Positions 1 through 7,623 of a DNA stretch of 20,299 bases are shown here, piece after piece. This DNA comes from Pseudomonadota bacterium (GTDB taxonomy: Bacteria; Pseudomonadota; Gammaproteobacteria; Xanthomonadales; Xanthomonadaceae), in NCBI GenBank assembly GCA_023430045.1, contig JAEZCF010000169.1:1-20299 (forward strand), given 5' to 3'. The number at the start of each line of letters is the position of its first letter. Positions within the stretch are counted from its first letter, which is position 1. Position numbers and translations under genes: made by a program. The notes beneath the pieces were generated by a model. It was given only the letters and a program-made list of their open reading frames with translations. It made no database searches and was not told the origin of the DNA.

Positions 1-11
1 CCGCGGCGTGC

Positions 12-425
12 ATGCCCCACGAATCCCTGCCCCGCGCGAAGCTTCGCGCGATGATCGGCGACGCCATTCATAGCTTGAATCCGCTCTTCGTCGCCAAGCT
101 GGAAGGCATCCTGGCGCGTCACGACCGCGAAGAGCGGCGGCAGGCCCGTGCCATACGTTTATCCGTGGTTCCCACGGCAGCCGACGTAACAGAGGGCGGC
201 GAAGATGACACGGCCACGTCGATGCGTCGCAGTGCGCTTGCGCATGTCCATCGCAAGCTCAACGCCCTGTGCGCCACGCTGGAAACCCTGCATGCCGCGC
301 ATCTGGATCAGCTGGATGGGCTGGGGCAGGAACTGCCCGGCGAGCACATCGTGGAAGGGCTGGTGGTGGCCAGCCGGGATCTGGCCGAATCCGCGCGCGA
401 GGTACTGGATCGAACGCAGTGGTAG
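12..425 (+). CDS. Small hypothetical protein
   Basis: This encodes 137 residues if it starts at the ATG at 12. The frame stays open back to the window edge (codons at 3, 6 and 9 are sense) and no clear ribosome binding site is visible, so the true start may lie upstream. The product is soluble: there is no signal peptide or membrane segment. The N-terminal half is basic (an R/E-rich stretch around residues 38-48) and the C-terminal half looks helical and amphipathic (about residues 72-135, rich in L, A, H and E). I do not recognise the family. It converges on the XRE-cupin gene, whose stop is only 25 bases away on the other strand, so it probably does not belong to that regulon. Codon use resembles the neighbouring genes, which supports real coding. 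Confidence 0.55.
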   Translation: MPHESLPRAKLRAMIGDAIHSLNPLFVAKLEGILARHDREERRQARAIRLSVVPTAADVTEGGEDDTATSMRRSALAHVHRKLNALCATLETLHAAHLDQLDGLGQELPGEHIVEGLVVASRDLAESAREVLDRTQW

Positions 426-450
426 ACAACGCCTGCCTGCCCGGCGTCCT

Positions 451-1167
451 TCAGCCGTTGGCAGCGGCAGTGGTCTTGCGCGTGCGCTTCCTTGGCATCG
501 TCTTCGGCGCCGCCAGTCGCTCCATCGTCCGCTTCTGCAGGGTGGTCTCTTCACCATGCAGGGTCATCAGCGATTCCATCAGCTGCTCGTCGCTGCTTGA
601 GCACACGCCCAGCAGCAGCACCTCGTCGCAGCCTTCGGCGGCGATGTAGGCGTGCCCCATGTTGGAATCGATGTACACGCCTTCGCCCGCTTCCAGGACG
701 AGAGGATCGTAGAACGCGGTGTGCACCTCCATCCGGCCTTCCAGCACGTGGATGTATTCCTCGCCGGAATGGTGCACCAGCTCGCCGAACTCCTCGATGG
801 TCTTGGCGCGCACACGTGTGAGTACCGGAATCATGCGCTTGCGGCGCAGCTCCGGGCAGAGGTAGAAATAATCGTAATTGGGCGTGGTGACCCGTATGGC
901 ATCCTCGACGCGGCCGATGCTGCGGCGTGCCGTCACCGGCGGCTCAACGGCATCCACATCTTCCGCGAACAGCTCGGACATGCGCAGGTGCAGGCGCTGG
1001 GCAAGCTGCAGCAGCTTGTCGTAGCTGAGCGTCAGGCGATCATGTTCCACCTTGGACAAGGTCGAAAGCGGAATGCCGGAATGTTCGCTCATCTGCTTGA
1101 GCGTCCATCCCTTGCGGTTACGCAGGGAGCGCAGCAGGCCGCCGATGGTGGGGTGTTGTGACGTCAT
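451..1167 (-). CDS. XRE-family transcriptional regulator with C-terminal cupin domain
   Basis: This 238-residue protein has an N-terminal lambda-repressor-type helix-turn-helix (about residues 9-65, including WTLKQMSEHSGIPLSTLSKVE). A single cupin domain follows (about 112-187), with cupin motif 1 as HHSGEEYIHVLEGRMEV and motif 2 as GEGVYIDSNMGHAY. The His and Glu residues of both motifs could bind a metal or ligand. The tail is basic (PRKRTRK). The ATG at 1167 is chosen because AGGAG sits 11 bases upstream; a longer open frame from 1257 would place unrelated sequence before the HTH. Regulators of this architecture (PuuR type) usually control nearby amino-acid, amine or peptide catabolism genes in response to a small molecule bound by the cupin. 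It is divergent from the S12 hydrolase operon and shares its 240-base intergenic region, which contains a palindromic promoter repeated at 7519. I infer that it is the local regulator of both units. Confidence 0.9.
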   Translation of the reverse strand: MTSQHPTIGGLLRSLRNRKGWTLKQMSEHSGIPLSTLSKVEHDRLTLSYDKLLQLAQRLHLRMSELFAEDVDAVEPPVTARRSIGRVEDAIRVTTPNYDYFYLCPELRRKRMIPVLTRVRAKTIEEFGELVHHSGEEYIHVLEGRMEVHTAFYDPLVLEAGEGVYIDSNMGHAYIAAEGCDEVLLLGVCSSSDEQLMESLMTLHGEETTLQKRTMERLAAPKTMPRKRTRKTTAAANG

Positions 1168-1297
1168 TCTTGCGGGATCTCCTGGAACCCGTCCGCTTCT
1201 GCTGGTGCCTCCAGCGTGGTCATGATCGCCTTCCCGAACGCTGCTTGGAAAGAGCATCTCCCCGCGGCAGTTCAGGAACCACGACTTTCGGCACGGG

Positions 1298-1340
1298 TTG
1301 ACAATTCTCTGATTGGGATCATTATCGCCGAATCAGGATA
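1298..1340 (+). promoter_or_regulatory. Promoter with overlapping palindromic operator, copy 1
   Basis: TTGACA at 1298-1303 and CATTAT at 1320-1325 are separated by 16 bases, a good sigma-70 layout. The predicted transcription start is near 1332, about 75 bases before the hydrolase ATG at 1408. An inverted repeat with arms CTGATT (1309-1314) and AATCAG (1331-1336) spans the spacer and -10. Positions 1298-1326 are identical to 7519-7547, and the trailing ATCAGGATAT recurs in both. A bound protein would cover the core promoter, which fits repression. The adjacent XRE-cupin protein is the obvious candidate binder (inference). Confidence 0.75.
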
Positions 1341-1407
1341 TATCCACCAGCCTCGCCGTGCGTCCCTGGCGTGGACCGTTCAGTCGTTTCAGTCCGGAGA
1401 CCGTTCG

Positions 1408-3432
1408 ATGCGTACGATTCACCAGATCCTGTGCGGCGTGTTGCTTACCGCGCTGACCGCCTTTCCCGTGCTGGCGCAGGAAGCGGCGGTGCCGCCGACG
1501 CTGCCGCCAACGACAACGCCCTCGCAGGCGCCCGTACCGGCAACCACCACGGGCACCACCGCGACGCCAGCGCGCAGCGCTCCGCAGCTGACCCGTGAGG
1601 ACGCCGAAGCCTGGCTGGACGGTTTCCTGCCCTATGCCCTGGCCAATGGCGATATCGCCGGCGCCGTGGTGGTGGTGGTCAAGGATGGCAGCATCCTGTT
1701 GCAGAAGGGCTACGGCTATGCCGACCTGGAAACGCGTGCGCCGGTCGATCCGGATGCCACGCTGTTCCGTCCGGGTTCGGTCTCCAAGCTCTTCACCTGG
1801 ACGGCGGTGATGCAACTGGTGGCGCAGGGCAAGCTGGACCTGGATGCGGACGTCGATACCTATCTGGACTTCAATATTCCACAGCGCGATGGCAAGCCGG
1901 TGACACTGCGGCAGGTGATGACCCATACCACCGGCATGGAAGAGCAGATCCGTGGCCTGATCACCGCGCGCGAGGACGAGATCACGCCGCTGGGCGATGC
2001 CCTCAAGCGCTGGGTGCCCGAGCGCATCCACGCAGCGGGCGCCACGCCGGCGTATTCGAACTACGCCACCGCGCTGGCCGGCTACATCGTTGAACGCGTA
2101 TCGGGTCAGTCGTTCGATGACTACATCGACAGCCACATCCTCAAGCCGCTCGGCATGAACCATTCCAGCTTCCGGCAGCCGCTGCCGGCAGCCCTGCTGG
2201 CCAACATGTCCAAGGGCTATTCGAAAGCCTCCGACGGCGAGGCCAAGGACTACGAATTCATCAGCCTGGCGCCCGCCGGCAGCCTGGCCGCGACCGGTAC
2301 CGACATGGCGCGTTTCATGATCGCGCACCTGCAGGACGGTGCTTATGGCGATGCGCGCATCCTGGACGAAGCCACCGCACGGCAGATGCATTCGACCGGG
2401 CAGGCCTCGGTCGGTCCGCTGAACCGGATGATGCTGGGTTTCTACGAAACCACCGTGAACGGGCATCGCGCCATCTCGCACGGTGGCGACACGCAGTGGT
2501 TCCACAGTGACCTGCAGCTGTTCCTGGATGATGGCATCGGCGTGTTCGTGTCGATGAACAGCAGTGGCCGTGACGGTGCCACCGGCCATATCCGCTACGC
2601 GCTCTCGCGCGGCTTCGCCGACCGCTATCTGCCGGGTACGCCGGCAACGGCTGCGGGTGTGTCGAAGGAGGTGGCCAGCCAGCACGCCGAGCAGATCGCC
2701 GGCACCTACACCAGCAGCCGCCGCCCGGACAGCAACTTCGTATCGCTGGCCAATCTGCTCGGCCCGGTCAAGGTCGTCGCCAACGAAGACGGCACCATCA
2801 GTGTGACCGCCGCGTTGAGCCCGGGCGGTGCGCCGAAGAAGTGGCGCGAGGTGGCGCCGTACCTGTGGCAGGACACCTCCAGCACCGATCGGCTGGCGGC
2901 CGACGTGGTGGATGGCAAGGTCACCCGCTTCACCATGGAACCCTATGCACCGATCATGGTGTTCGAACGCCTGTCGAGCTGGCGCGCACTGTCGATGCCG
3001 CTGCTGGTCGCCAGTCTGCTCGTGGTGCTGCTGACGGTGCTCGCCTGGCCGGTATCCGCGCTCGTACGCCGCCATTACCGCGCGCCCTACCTGCTGACCG
3101 GGCTGGATGCCCGCGCGCATCGCCTGGTGCGGATCGGTGCGCTGTTGTCGCTGCTGGCGACGGCCGCTGCGCTGGGCCTGGTGGTCAGCATGCTGGGCAA
3201 GCTGGAGATGACCAGCCCGGATACCGATGGCCTGATCATCGCCATGCGGCTGTTCGCTACGGTCGCCCTGCCGTTGGGCGCCATCCTCGCCACATGGAAT
3301 GCGTGGCATGTGCTGCGGGCTCGCCGCAGGTGGCTGGCCAAGCTGTGGGCGGTGTTGCTGGCGCTGGCGTGCCTGTTCCTGCTCTGGGTCGGACTCGCCC
3401 ACCACGTCATCGGTTTCGGCGCGTACTACTGA
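1408..3432 (+). CDS. Exported serine hydrolase (S12/beta-lactamase family) with C-terminal membrane domain
   Basis: The protein has 674 residues. A signal peptide (about 1-24, ending VLAQ) is followed by a P/T/A-rich linker (about 28-58) and an S12 penicillin-binding/beta-lactamase-fold domain (about 62-410). The catalytic signatures are visible: S124-V-S-K127 (SxxK, nucleophile and base), Y216-S-N218 (YxN) and H358-G-G360 in the KTG position. A small beta domain (about 425-520) and four hydrophobic helices (about 527-552, 573-597, 608-630, 645-668) complete it, so the catalytic domain should sit in the periplasm anchored to the inner membrane. S12 enzymes include D-Ala-D-Ala carboxypeptidases, D-aminopeptidases and esterases; the specificity is not readable. 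The ATG at 1408 has GGAG 8 bases upstream and starts directly with the signal peptide. It is the first gene of the unit driven from 1298, and a second S12 hydrolase closes the cluster at 12212. Confidence 0.9.
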   Translation: MRTIHQILCGVLLTALTAFPVLAQEAAVPPTLPPTTTPSQAPVPATTTGTTATPARSAPQLTREDAEAWLDGFLPYALANGDIAGAVVVVVKDGSILLQKGYGYADLETRAPVDPDATLFRPGSVSKLFTWTAVMQLVAQGKLDLDADVDTYLDFNIPQRDGKPVTLRQVMTHTTGMEEQIRGLITAREDEITPLGDALKRWVPERIHAAGATPAYSNYATALAGYIVERVSGQSFDDYIDSHILKPLGMNHSSFRQPLPAALLANMSKGYSKASDGEAKDYEFISLAPAGSLAATGTDMARFMIAHLQDGAYGDARILDEATARQMHSTGQASVGPLNRMMLGFYETTVNGHRAISHGGDTQWFHSDLQLFLDDGIGVFVSMNSSGRDGATGHIRYALSRGFADRYLPGTPATAAGVSKEVASQHAEQIAGTYTSSRRPDSNFVSLANLLGPVKVVANEDGTISVTAALSPGGAPKKWREVAPYLWQDTSSTDRLAADVVDGKVTRFTMEPYAPIMVFERLSSWRALSMPLLVASLLVVLLTVLAWPVSALVRRHYRAPYLLTGLDARAHRLVRIGALLSLLATAAALGLVVSMLGKLEMTSPDTDGLIIAMRLFATVALPLGAILATWNAWHVLRARRRWLAKLWAVLLALACLFLLWVGLAHHVIGFGAYY

Positions 3433-3440
3433 TCCGCCAT

Positions 3441-3468
3441 GGCCGGTGGCAGTTGCCTGCCGCCGGCC
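3441..3468 (+). other. Intercistronic RNA hairpin
   Basis: Two 12-base arms (3441-3452 and 3457-3468, GGCCGGTGGCAG against CTGCCGCCGGCC) pair fully with one G-U wobble around the 4-base loop TTGC. The hairpin begins 8 bases after the hydrolase stop and ends 32 bases before the dgcA-like GTG. No T-tract follows, so it is not a standard intrinsic terminator. It may protect the upstream message or reduce downstream expression. Confidence 0.6.
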
Positions 3469-3500
3469 CACGCCCATCCATTGCCACGCGCGAGGCCGTC

Positions 3501-4502
3501 GTGTCCCTTCGACTGGAACTGCACAACGAACCGTTGCCGATGTCGGCGCCTTTCCGCATCGCCGGTCATGTATTCAATGCCATGCCGGCCACCGTGGTGA
3601 CCCTGCACGATGGCCCCCATACCGGGCGCGGCGAGGCGGCGGGGGTGTACTACAACGACGACCATCCAGAGACGATGATCGCCACCCTGGAGCAGCTGCG
3701 TGGACGCATCGAAGCCGGTCTGGACCGGGAAACGCTGCGCACGCTGCTGCCCGCTGGTGGCGCGCGCAATGCGCTGGACTGCGCGCTATGGGAGCTGGAG
3801 GCCCGGCGCGCGGGCCTGCCGGTCTGGCAGCTGGCCGGGCTGGACGGTGTGCGACCGCTGCTGACCACCTTTACCGTCGGCGCGGACACGCCGGAGATCA
3901 TGGCCGAACGCGCAGCCGACTATGGGCAGGTACGCGCGCTGAAGCTGAAACTGACCGGCGATGCGGCCCTGGATGCCGCACGCGTGCGCGCGGTAAGGGC
4001 GCGATGTCCCTTGCCATGGATCGGCGTGGATGCGAACCAGGGCTACGATGCGTCGTCACTGCCGGCGCTGCTGCCGGCGCTGGTCGAGGCACGGGTGTCC
4101 CTGCTGGAACAACCGTGCCGACGTGGGCACGAGGCGGACCTCGACGGCATCGAGCGGCCGCTGCCGTTCGCCGCCGATGAAAGCATTCTTGATCTTGCCG
4201 AACTGGAAGCGCGTCATCACCGCTTCGATGTCATCAACATCAAGCTGGACAAGTGCGGCGGCCTGACCGAAGGCCTGATGATGGCGCGACGCGCGCGCGA
4301 ACTCGGCAAGCAGGTGATGGTGGGAAACATGTGCGGCACCAGCCTGGCTGCCGCACCCGCGTTCGTGCTCGGGCAGTTCTGCGATATCGTCGATCTGGAC
4401 GGGCCCACGTTCCTGGTCGAGGACCGTGCGCCTTCGGTGCGTTACGAGGATGGCTTCATCCAGTGCGGTGATGAGGTGTGGGGGCCGCAGGCCCACGCAT
4501 GA
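3501..4502 (+). CDS. dgcA: Enolase-superfamily dipeptide epimerase / N-acetyl-D-glutamate racemase (DgcA-like)
   Basis: This 333-residue protein is a complete member of the muconate-lactonizing/dipeptide-epimerase branch of the enolase superfamily. The catalytic Lys pair lies in K148-L-K150 and the second-face base is K248 (NIKLDK). Metal ligands are D177 (VDANQ), E203 (LLEQP) and D226 (ADES). A C-terminal D298-L-D300 matches the DxD that binds the substrate amino group in Ala-Glu epimerases. The family either epimerises dipeptides such as L-Ala-D-Glu or, in DgcA, racemises N-acetyl-D-Glu. A DUF1611/DgcN-like gene in the second unit (10020) favours the DgcA reading, but the peptide carrier next door keeps dipeptide epimerase open. 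The GTG at 3501 has GAGG 5 bases upstream and supplies the first beta strand; the ATG at 3540 would delete it. It overlaps the transporter start by ATGA at 4499-4502, so translation is probably coupled. Confidence 0.85.
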   Translation: MSLRLELHNEPLPMSAPFRIAGHVFNAMPATVVTLHDGPHTGRGEAAGVYYNDDHPETMIATLEQLRGRIEAGLDRETLRTLLPAGGARNALDCALWELEARRAGLPVWQLAGLDGVRPLLTTFTVGADTPEIMAERAADYGQVRALKLKLTGDAALDAARVRAVRARCPLPWIGVDANQGYDASSLPALLPALVEARVSLLEQPCRRGHEADLDGIERPLPFAADESILDLAELEARHHRFDVINIKLDKCGGLTEGLMMARRARELGKQVMVGNMCGTSLAAAPAFVLGQFCDIVDLDGPTFLVEDRAPSVRYEDGFIQCGDEVWGPQAHA

Positions 4503-5773
4503 GCACGACGGCCGATACCCATGAGAAGACCTGGTTCGGCCAGCCACGCGGCCTGACTATCCTGTTCCTGACCAACATGTGGGAGCTGTTCTCCTACTAC
4601 GGCATGCGCACGATGCTGGTCTATTACATGACCAAGCATCTGCTGTTCGCGCAGGAAAAGGCATCGTTCGTGTATGGCACCTACACCGCCATGGCGTACT
4701 TCACGCCGATCGTGGGCGGTGTGATCGCCGATCGCTACCTTGGAAAACGCAATGCGGTGATCGTGGGCGGCAGCATCATGGCGCTGGGCCATTTCCTGAT
4801 GGCCTTCGAATCGATGTTCTATCCCGCGCTGGCGACCATCGCGCTGGGCAACGGCCTGTTCCTGCCCAGCCTGCCCAGCCAGATCAACGACCTGTACGCT
4901 GCCGATGATCCGCGCCGCGGCCGCGCCTACAACGTGTATTACGTCGGTCTCAATCTTGGTGGCCTCATGGCGCCGCTGGTCTGCGGCACGCTGGGCGAGC
5001 TGTATGGCTGGCACTACGGCTTTGGTGCGGCAGGCATCGGCATGTTTCTCGGCCTGATCATCTATGTCTGCGGACGCCGCTATCTGCCGCCGGAGCCGCC
5101 GCGCATCCGTGTGCCCATGGCGACCGGGCCCGCAGCGCGCAGCGACCCGCGGATATGGTGGCTGCTGCTCGGTGTGGGCCTGGCGGCGACGATTTTCCGC
5201 GGCGCATACGAACAGATCGGCAACACGCTGCCGCTGTGGATCGATGGCAGCGTCGACCGCGCGCTGGGCGGCGTCGCCGTGCCGATGACCTGGTTCCAGT
5301 CGCTCAATCCGTTGCTGGTCATCGCGATGACGCCGCTGCTGCTGGCGTACTGGCGACAGCGTGCCGACCAGGGACGCGAGTCCTCGCCGGCCATGCGCAT
5401 GGCCACCGGCGCGCTCATCGTCGCCGTGGCCTACGTGCTGCTGGCGTTCGTCGCCGGCAGTGCGGGCGATACCCGTGTCAGCGCGCTCTGGCTGGTCGCG
5501 TTCTTCGTGATCCTGACCTTTGGCGAGCTGTACATCCTGCCGACGGGCCTGGGGTTGTTCGCGAAGCTGGCGCCGCCACGGCTGGGTGCCACCACGGTGG
5601 CCTCCTGGTTCCTTGCGGTGTTCAGCGGCAGCCTGCTGGCCGGTCTGGTCGGCACGCTGTGGTCGAAGACCAGCCACGCCGGTTTCTTCCTGCTGCTTGC
5701 CGCCCTGGCGCTCATCGCCGCGCTGGTGCTGTGGCGCCTGGACCGGCCGATACGTTCCTTGTCATCCCCTTGA
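4499..5773 (+). CDS. POT/PTR-family peptide transporter (MFS)
   Basis: This is a 424-residue inner-membrane carrier with about 12 hydrophobic helices. POT-family marks are visible: NMWELFSYYGMR in TM1 (residues 26-37), GVIADRYLGKR between TM2 and TM3 (about 74-84), and YNVYYVGLNLGGLMAP (about 144-159), the PTR2 signature region. It is shorter than typical bacterial POT carriers of roughly 480-500 residues with 14 helices, consistent with absence of the two extra helices. The normal TM1 proton-coupling motif ExxERF reads N26-M-W-E29-L30-F, so the first Glu and the Arg are missing. The family imports di- and tripeptides with protons; this variant may carry peptides or N-acylated amino acids by altered coupling. 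Its ATG overlaps the dgcA stop, and the D-acylase gene starts 13 bases after its stop, so it is an operon member. Confidence 0.85.
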   Translation: MSTTADTHEKTWFGQPRGLTILFLTNMWELFSYYGMRTMLVYYMTKHLLFAQEKASFVYGTYTAMAYFTPIVGGVIADRYLGKRNAVIVGGSIMALGHFLMAFESMFYPALATIALGNGLFLPSLPSQINDLYAADDPRRGRAYNVYYVGLNLGGLMAPLVCGTLGELYGWHYGFGAAGIGMFLGLIIYVCGRRYLPPEPPRIRVPMATGPAARSDPRIWWLLLGVGLAATIFRGAYEQIGNTLPLWIDGSVDRALGGVAVPMTWFQSLNPLLVIAMTPLLLAYWRQRADQGRESSPAMRMATGALIVAVAYVLLAFVAGSAGDTRVSALWLVAFFVILTFGELYILPTGLGLFAKLAPPRLGATTVASWFLAVFSGSLLAGLVGTLWSKTSHAGFFLLLAALALIAALVLWRLDRPIRSLSSP

Positions 5774-5786
5774 TGGAGGTACCACC

Positions 5787-7505
5787 ATGCCGCGATTCAC
5801 GCCGACCCTGCTCGCTCTTGCGCTGTCCGCCTGCACCCTGGCCAGCGCCGCCGCCGCCGAGCCGCCGCGCCATGATCTGGTGATCCGCAACGGCGTGGTC
5901 TACGACGGCAGTGGCGCTGCATCGCAGCGGGTGGATGTCGTCGTGCAGGGCGACCGCATCGTCGGACTGCTGCCGCCGGGACAGCCGGTGAGCGCGCGGC
6001 AGGAGATCGACGCGCATGGCATGGCGGTGGCGCCGGGCTTCATCAACGTGCTCAGCTGGGCCACCGAATCGTTGATCGCCGATGGCCGCGGCATCAGCGA
6101 CACAAAGCAGGGTGTGACGCTGGAGATCTTCGGCGAGGGCTGGTCGATGGGGCCGGTCAACCCGCGCATGAAGGTCGATGCGCTCAAGCAGCAGGCCGAC
6201 ATCCGCTATGAGATGCCCTGGACCACCCTGGGCGGCTACCTGGAGCATCTGCAGCGGCGCGGCATCACGCCCAACGTCGCCTCCTTCATCGGCGCCACCA
6301 CGGTGCGCATCCATGAACTGGGCGAGGACGACGTCAAGCCGGATGCCGCGCAGCTGGGGCGCATGCAGGCGCTGGTGCGGCAGGCGATGCGCGAAGGCGC
6401 GCTGGGTGTCGGCAGTTCATTGATCTATCCACCGGCGACCTTCGCCGACACCGCCGAACTGGTGGCCCTGGCGAAGGCGGCTGCCGAGTCCGGTGGCGGT
6501 TACATCTCGCACATGCGCAGCGAGGCAGATCGCCTGCTCGAAGCCGTGGACGAGACGATCGCGATCGCGCGGGCCACCGGCCAGCGCGCCGAGGTCTATC
6601 ACCTGAAGGCGGCCGGCGAGAAGAACTGGCCGAAGATGCGGCAGGCCATCGACAGAATCGCCGCCGCGCGCGACGACGGGCTGCAGGTCAGCGCGGACAT
6701 GTATGTGTATACCGCCGGTGGAACCGGTCTGACGGCCAGCCTGCCGCCGTGGGTACAGGCCGGTGGCCATGACGCGATGATCAAGCGTCTCAAGGATCCG
6801 GCCGTCCGAGCCCGGGTGATCGCCGAGATGCGCGATCCGGACGTGGACTGGGAAAACCTGCGGTTGCTGGCCGGTTCCGACGAGCGGCTGCTGCTGATCG
6901 ATTTCAAGAGCGAAGCACTGAAACCGCTGGCCGGAAAGACGCTGGCCGCCATCGCGCGTGAGCGCGGAACACCGGTGGAAGACACGGCGATCGATCTGAT
7001 CATCGAGGACGATTACCGCATCGGCACGGCGTACTTCCTGATGAGCGAGGAGAACGTGGAGCTGGGCTTGAAACAGCCCTGGGTCAGCCTGGGCTCGGAT
7101 GCGGAATCCTCGGCCCCGGAAGGCGTTTTCCTTCAGACCAGTACGCATCCACGCGCGTACGGCAATGTCGCGCGGTTCCTGGGCCACTACGTGCGCGAAC
7201 GCGGGCTGATGCCGCTGGAGGAGGGCATCCACCGGCTCACCGGGCTGCCGGCCAGCAACTGGAAACTGAAAGACCGCGGCTGCCTGCGCGTGGGCTGTCA
7301 TGCCGACATCGTCATCTTCGATCCAGCGACCATCGTCGACCACGCCACCTACGACGCGCCGCAGCAGTTCGCCACCGGCGTCAGCGATGTCTTCGTCAAC
7401 GGCGTGCAGGTGCTGCGTGCGGGCGAGCACACCGGTGCCACGCCCGGGCGGGTGGTGCGCGGCCCCGGCTATGCGGCCAGTGTCAACACACAGGATGAGA
7501 AATAG
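5787..7505 (+). CDS. Exported N-acyl-D-amino-acid deacylase-like amidohydrolase
   Basis: This 572-residue protein begins with an export signal (about 1-24). LSAC at 13-16 could serve as a lipobox, or AAA-E could be a signal peptidase I site. The amidohydrolase fold starts at about residue 28 (DLVIRNGVVYDGSG) and ends with the usual composite beta sandwich (about 500-560, RVGCHADIVIFDP). Conserved D-aminoacylase elements are SHMRSE with H242, the paired YHLKAAG with H272, and GSDAE with D438, the expected catalytic Asp. The metal HxH after strand 1 (normally GFIDxHxH) reads GFINVLSW (residues 84-91), and the family Cys region (GNCG) reads FGEGW. The family hydrolyses N-acyl-D-amino acids to D-amino acids. 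Whether this variant does so is uncertain, but the D-amino-acid context agrees. A GGAGGT 6 bases before the ATG at 5787 fixes the start. It is last in the first unit, and no terminator is visible after it. Confidence 0.85.
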   Translation: MPRFTPTLLALALSACTLASAAAAEPPRHDLVIRNGVVYDGSGAASQRVDVVVQGDRIVGLLPPGQPVSARQEIDAHGMAVAPGFINVLSWATESLIADGRGISDTKQGVTLEIFGEGWSMGPVNPRMKVDALKQQADIRYEMPWTTLGGYLEHLQRRGITPNVASFIGATTVRIHELGEDDVKPDAAQLGRMQALVRQAMREGALGVGSSLIYPPATFADTAELVALAKAAAESGGGYISHMRSEADRLLEAVDETIAIARATGQRAEVYHLKAAGEKNWPKMRQAIDRIAAARDDGLQVSADMYVYTAGGTGLTASLPPWVQAGGHDAMIKRLKDPAVRARVIAEMRDPDVDWENLRLLAGSDERLLLIDFKSEALKPLAGKTLAAIARERGTPVEDTAIDLIIEDDYRIGTAYFLMSEENVELGLKQPWVSLGSDAESSAPEGVFLQTSTHPRAYGNVARFLGHYVRERGLMPLEEGIHRLTGLPASNWKLKDRGCLRVGCHADIVIFDPATIVDHATYDAPQQFATGVSDVFVNGVQVLRAGEHTGATPGRVVRGPGYAASVNTQDEK

Positions 7506-7518
7506 TTTTCTGAATGTA

Positions 7519-7560
7519 TTGACAATTCTCTGATTGGGATCATTATCCCTGATCAGGATA
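7519..7560 (+). promoter_or_regulatory. Promoter with overlapping palindromic operator, copy 2
   Basis: TTGACA at 7519-7524 and CATTAT at 7541-7546 have the same 16-base spacer as at 1298. The first 29 bases are identical to copy 1; after that a one-base length difference precedes the shared ATCAGGATAT. Here the palindromic character is stronger: GGGAT/ATCCC arms flank CATT (7536-7549), CTGAT/ATCAG arms enclose them (7530-7556), and CCTGATCAGG (7548-7557) is itself a perfect palindrome. The predicted start near 7553 leaves a leader of about 70 bases before the TonB receptor ATG at 7624. Confidence 0.75.
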
Positions 7561-7623
7561 TTGCTGCTGGCCGATGCCGCAGCCAGACGCACGCTGATTC
7601 ACCGTCTCTGGGGGAGAACAGGC

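Noticed and set aside
1216..1407. Upstream extension of the S12 hydrolase frame to an ATG at 1216
   Set aside because: It would run through the repeated promoter-operator and place 64 residues before a normal signal peptide; the ATG at 1408 has a ribosome binding site.
1333..3477. A 714-codon open frame on the minus strand opposite the first S12 hydrolase
   Set aside because: The plus-strand protein has signal peptide, SxxK, YxN and HGG motifs. The minus translation is rich in R, Q, H and G with no recognisable domain, typical of antisense frames in GC-rich genes.
2841..3500. Long in-frame extension upstream of the dgcA-like gene
   Set aside because: It overlaps the S12 hydrolase in another frame and the intercistronic hairpin. 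Enolase-family N-termini begin with the strand starting at GTG 3501.
4442..5677. A 411-codon open frame on the minus strand opposite the POT transporter
   Set aside because: The plus strand encodes a clear membrane carrier with PTR signatures; the minus translation is low-complexity R/Q/H/A.
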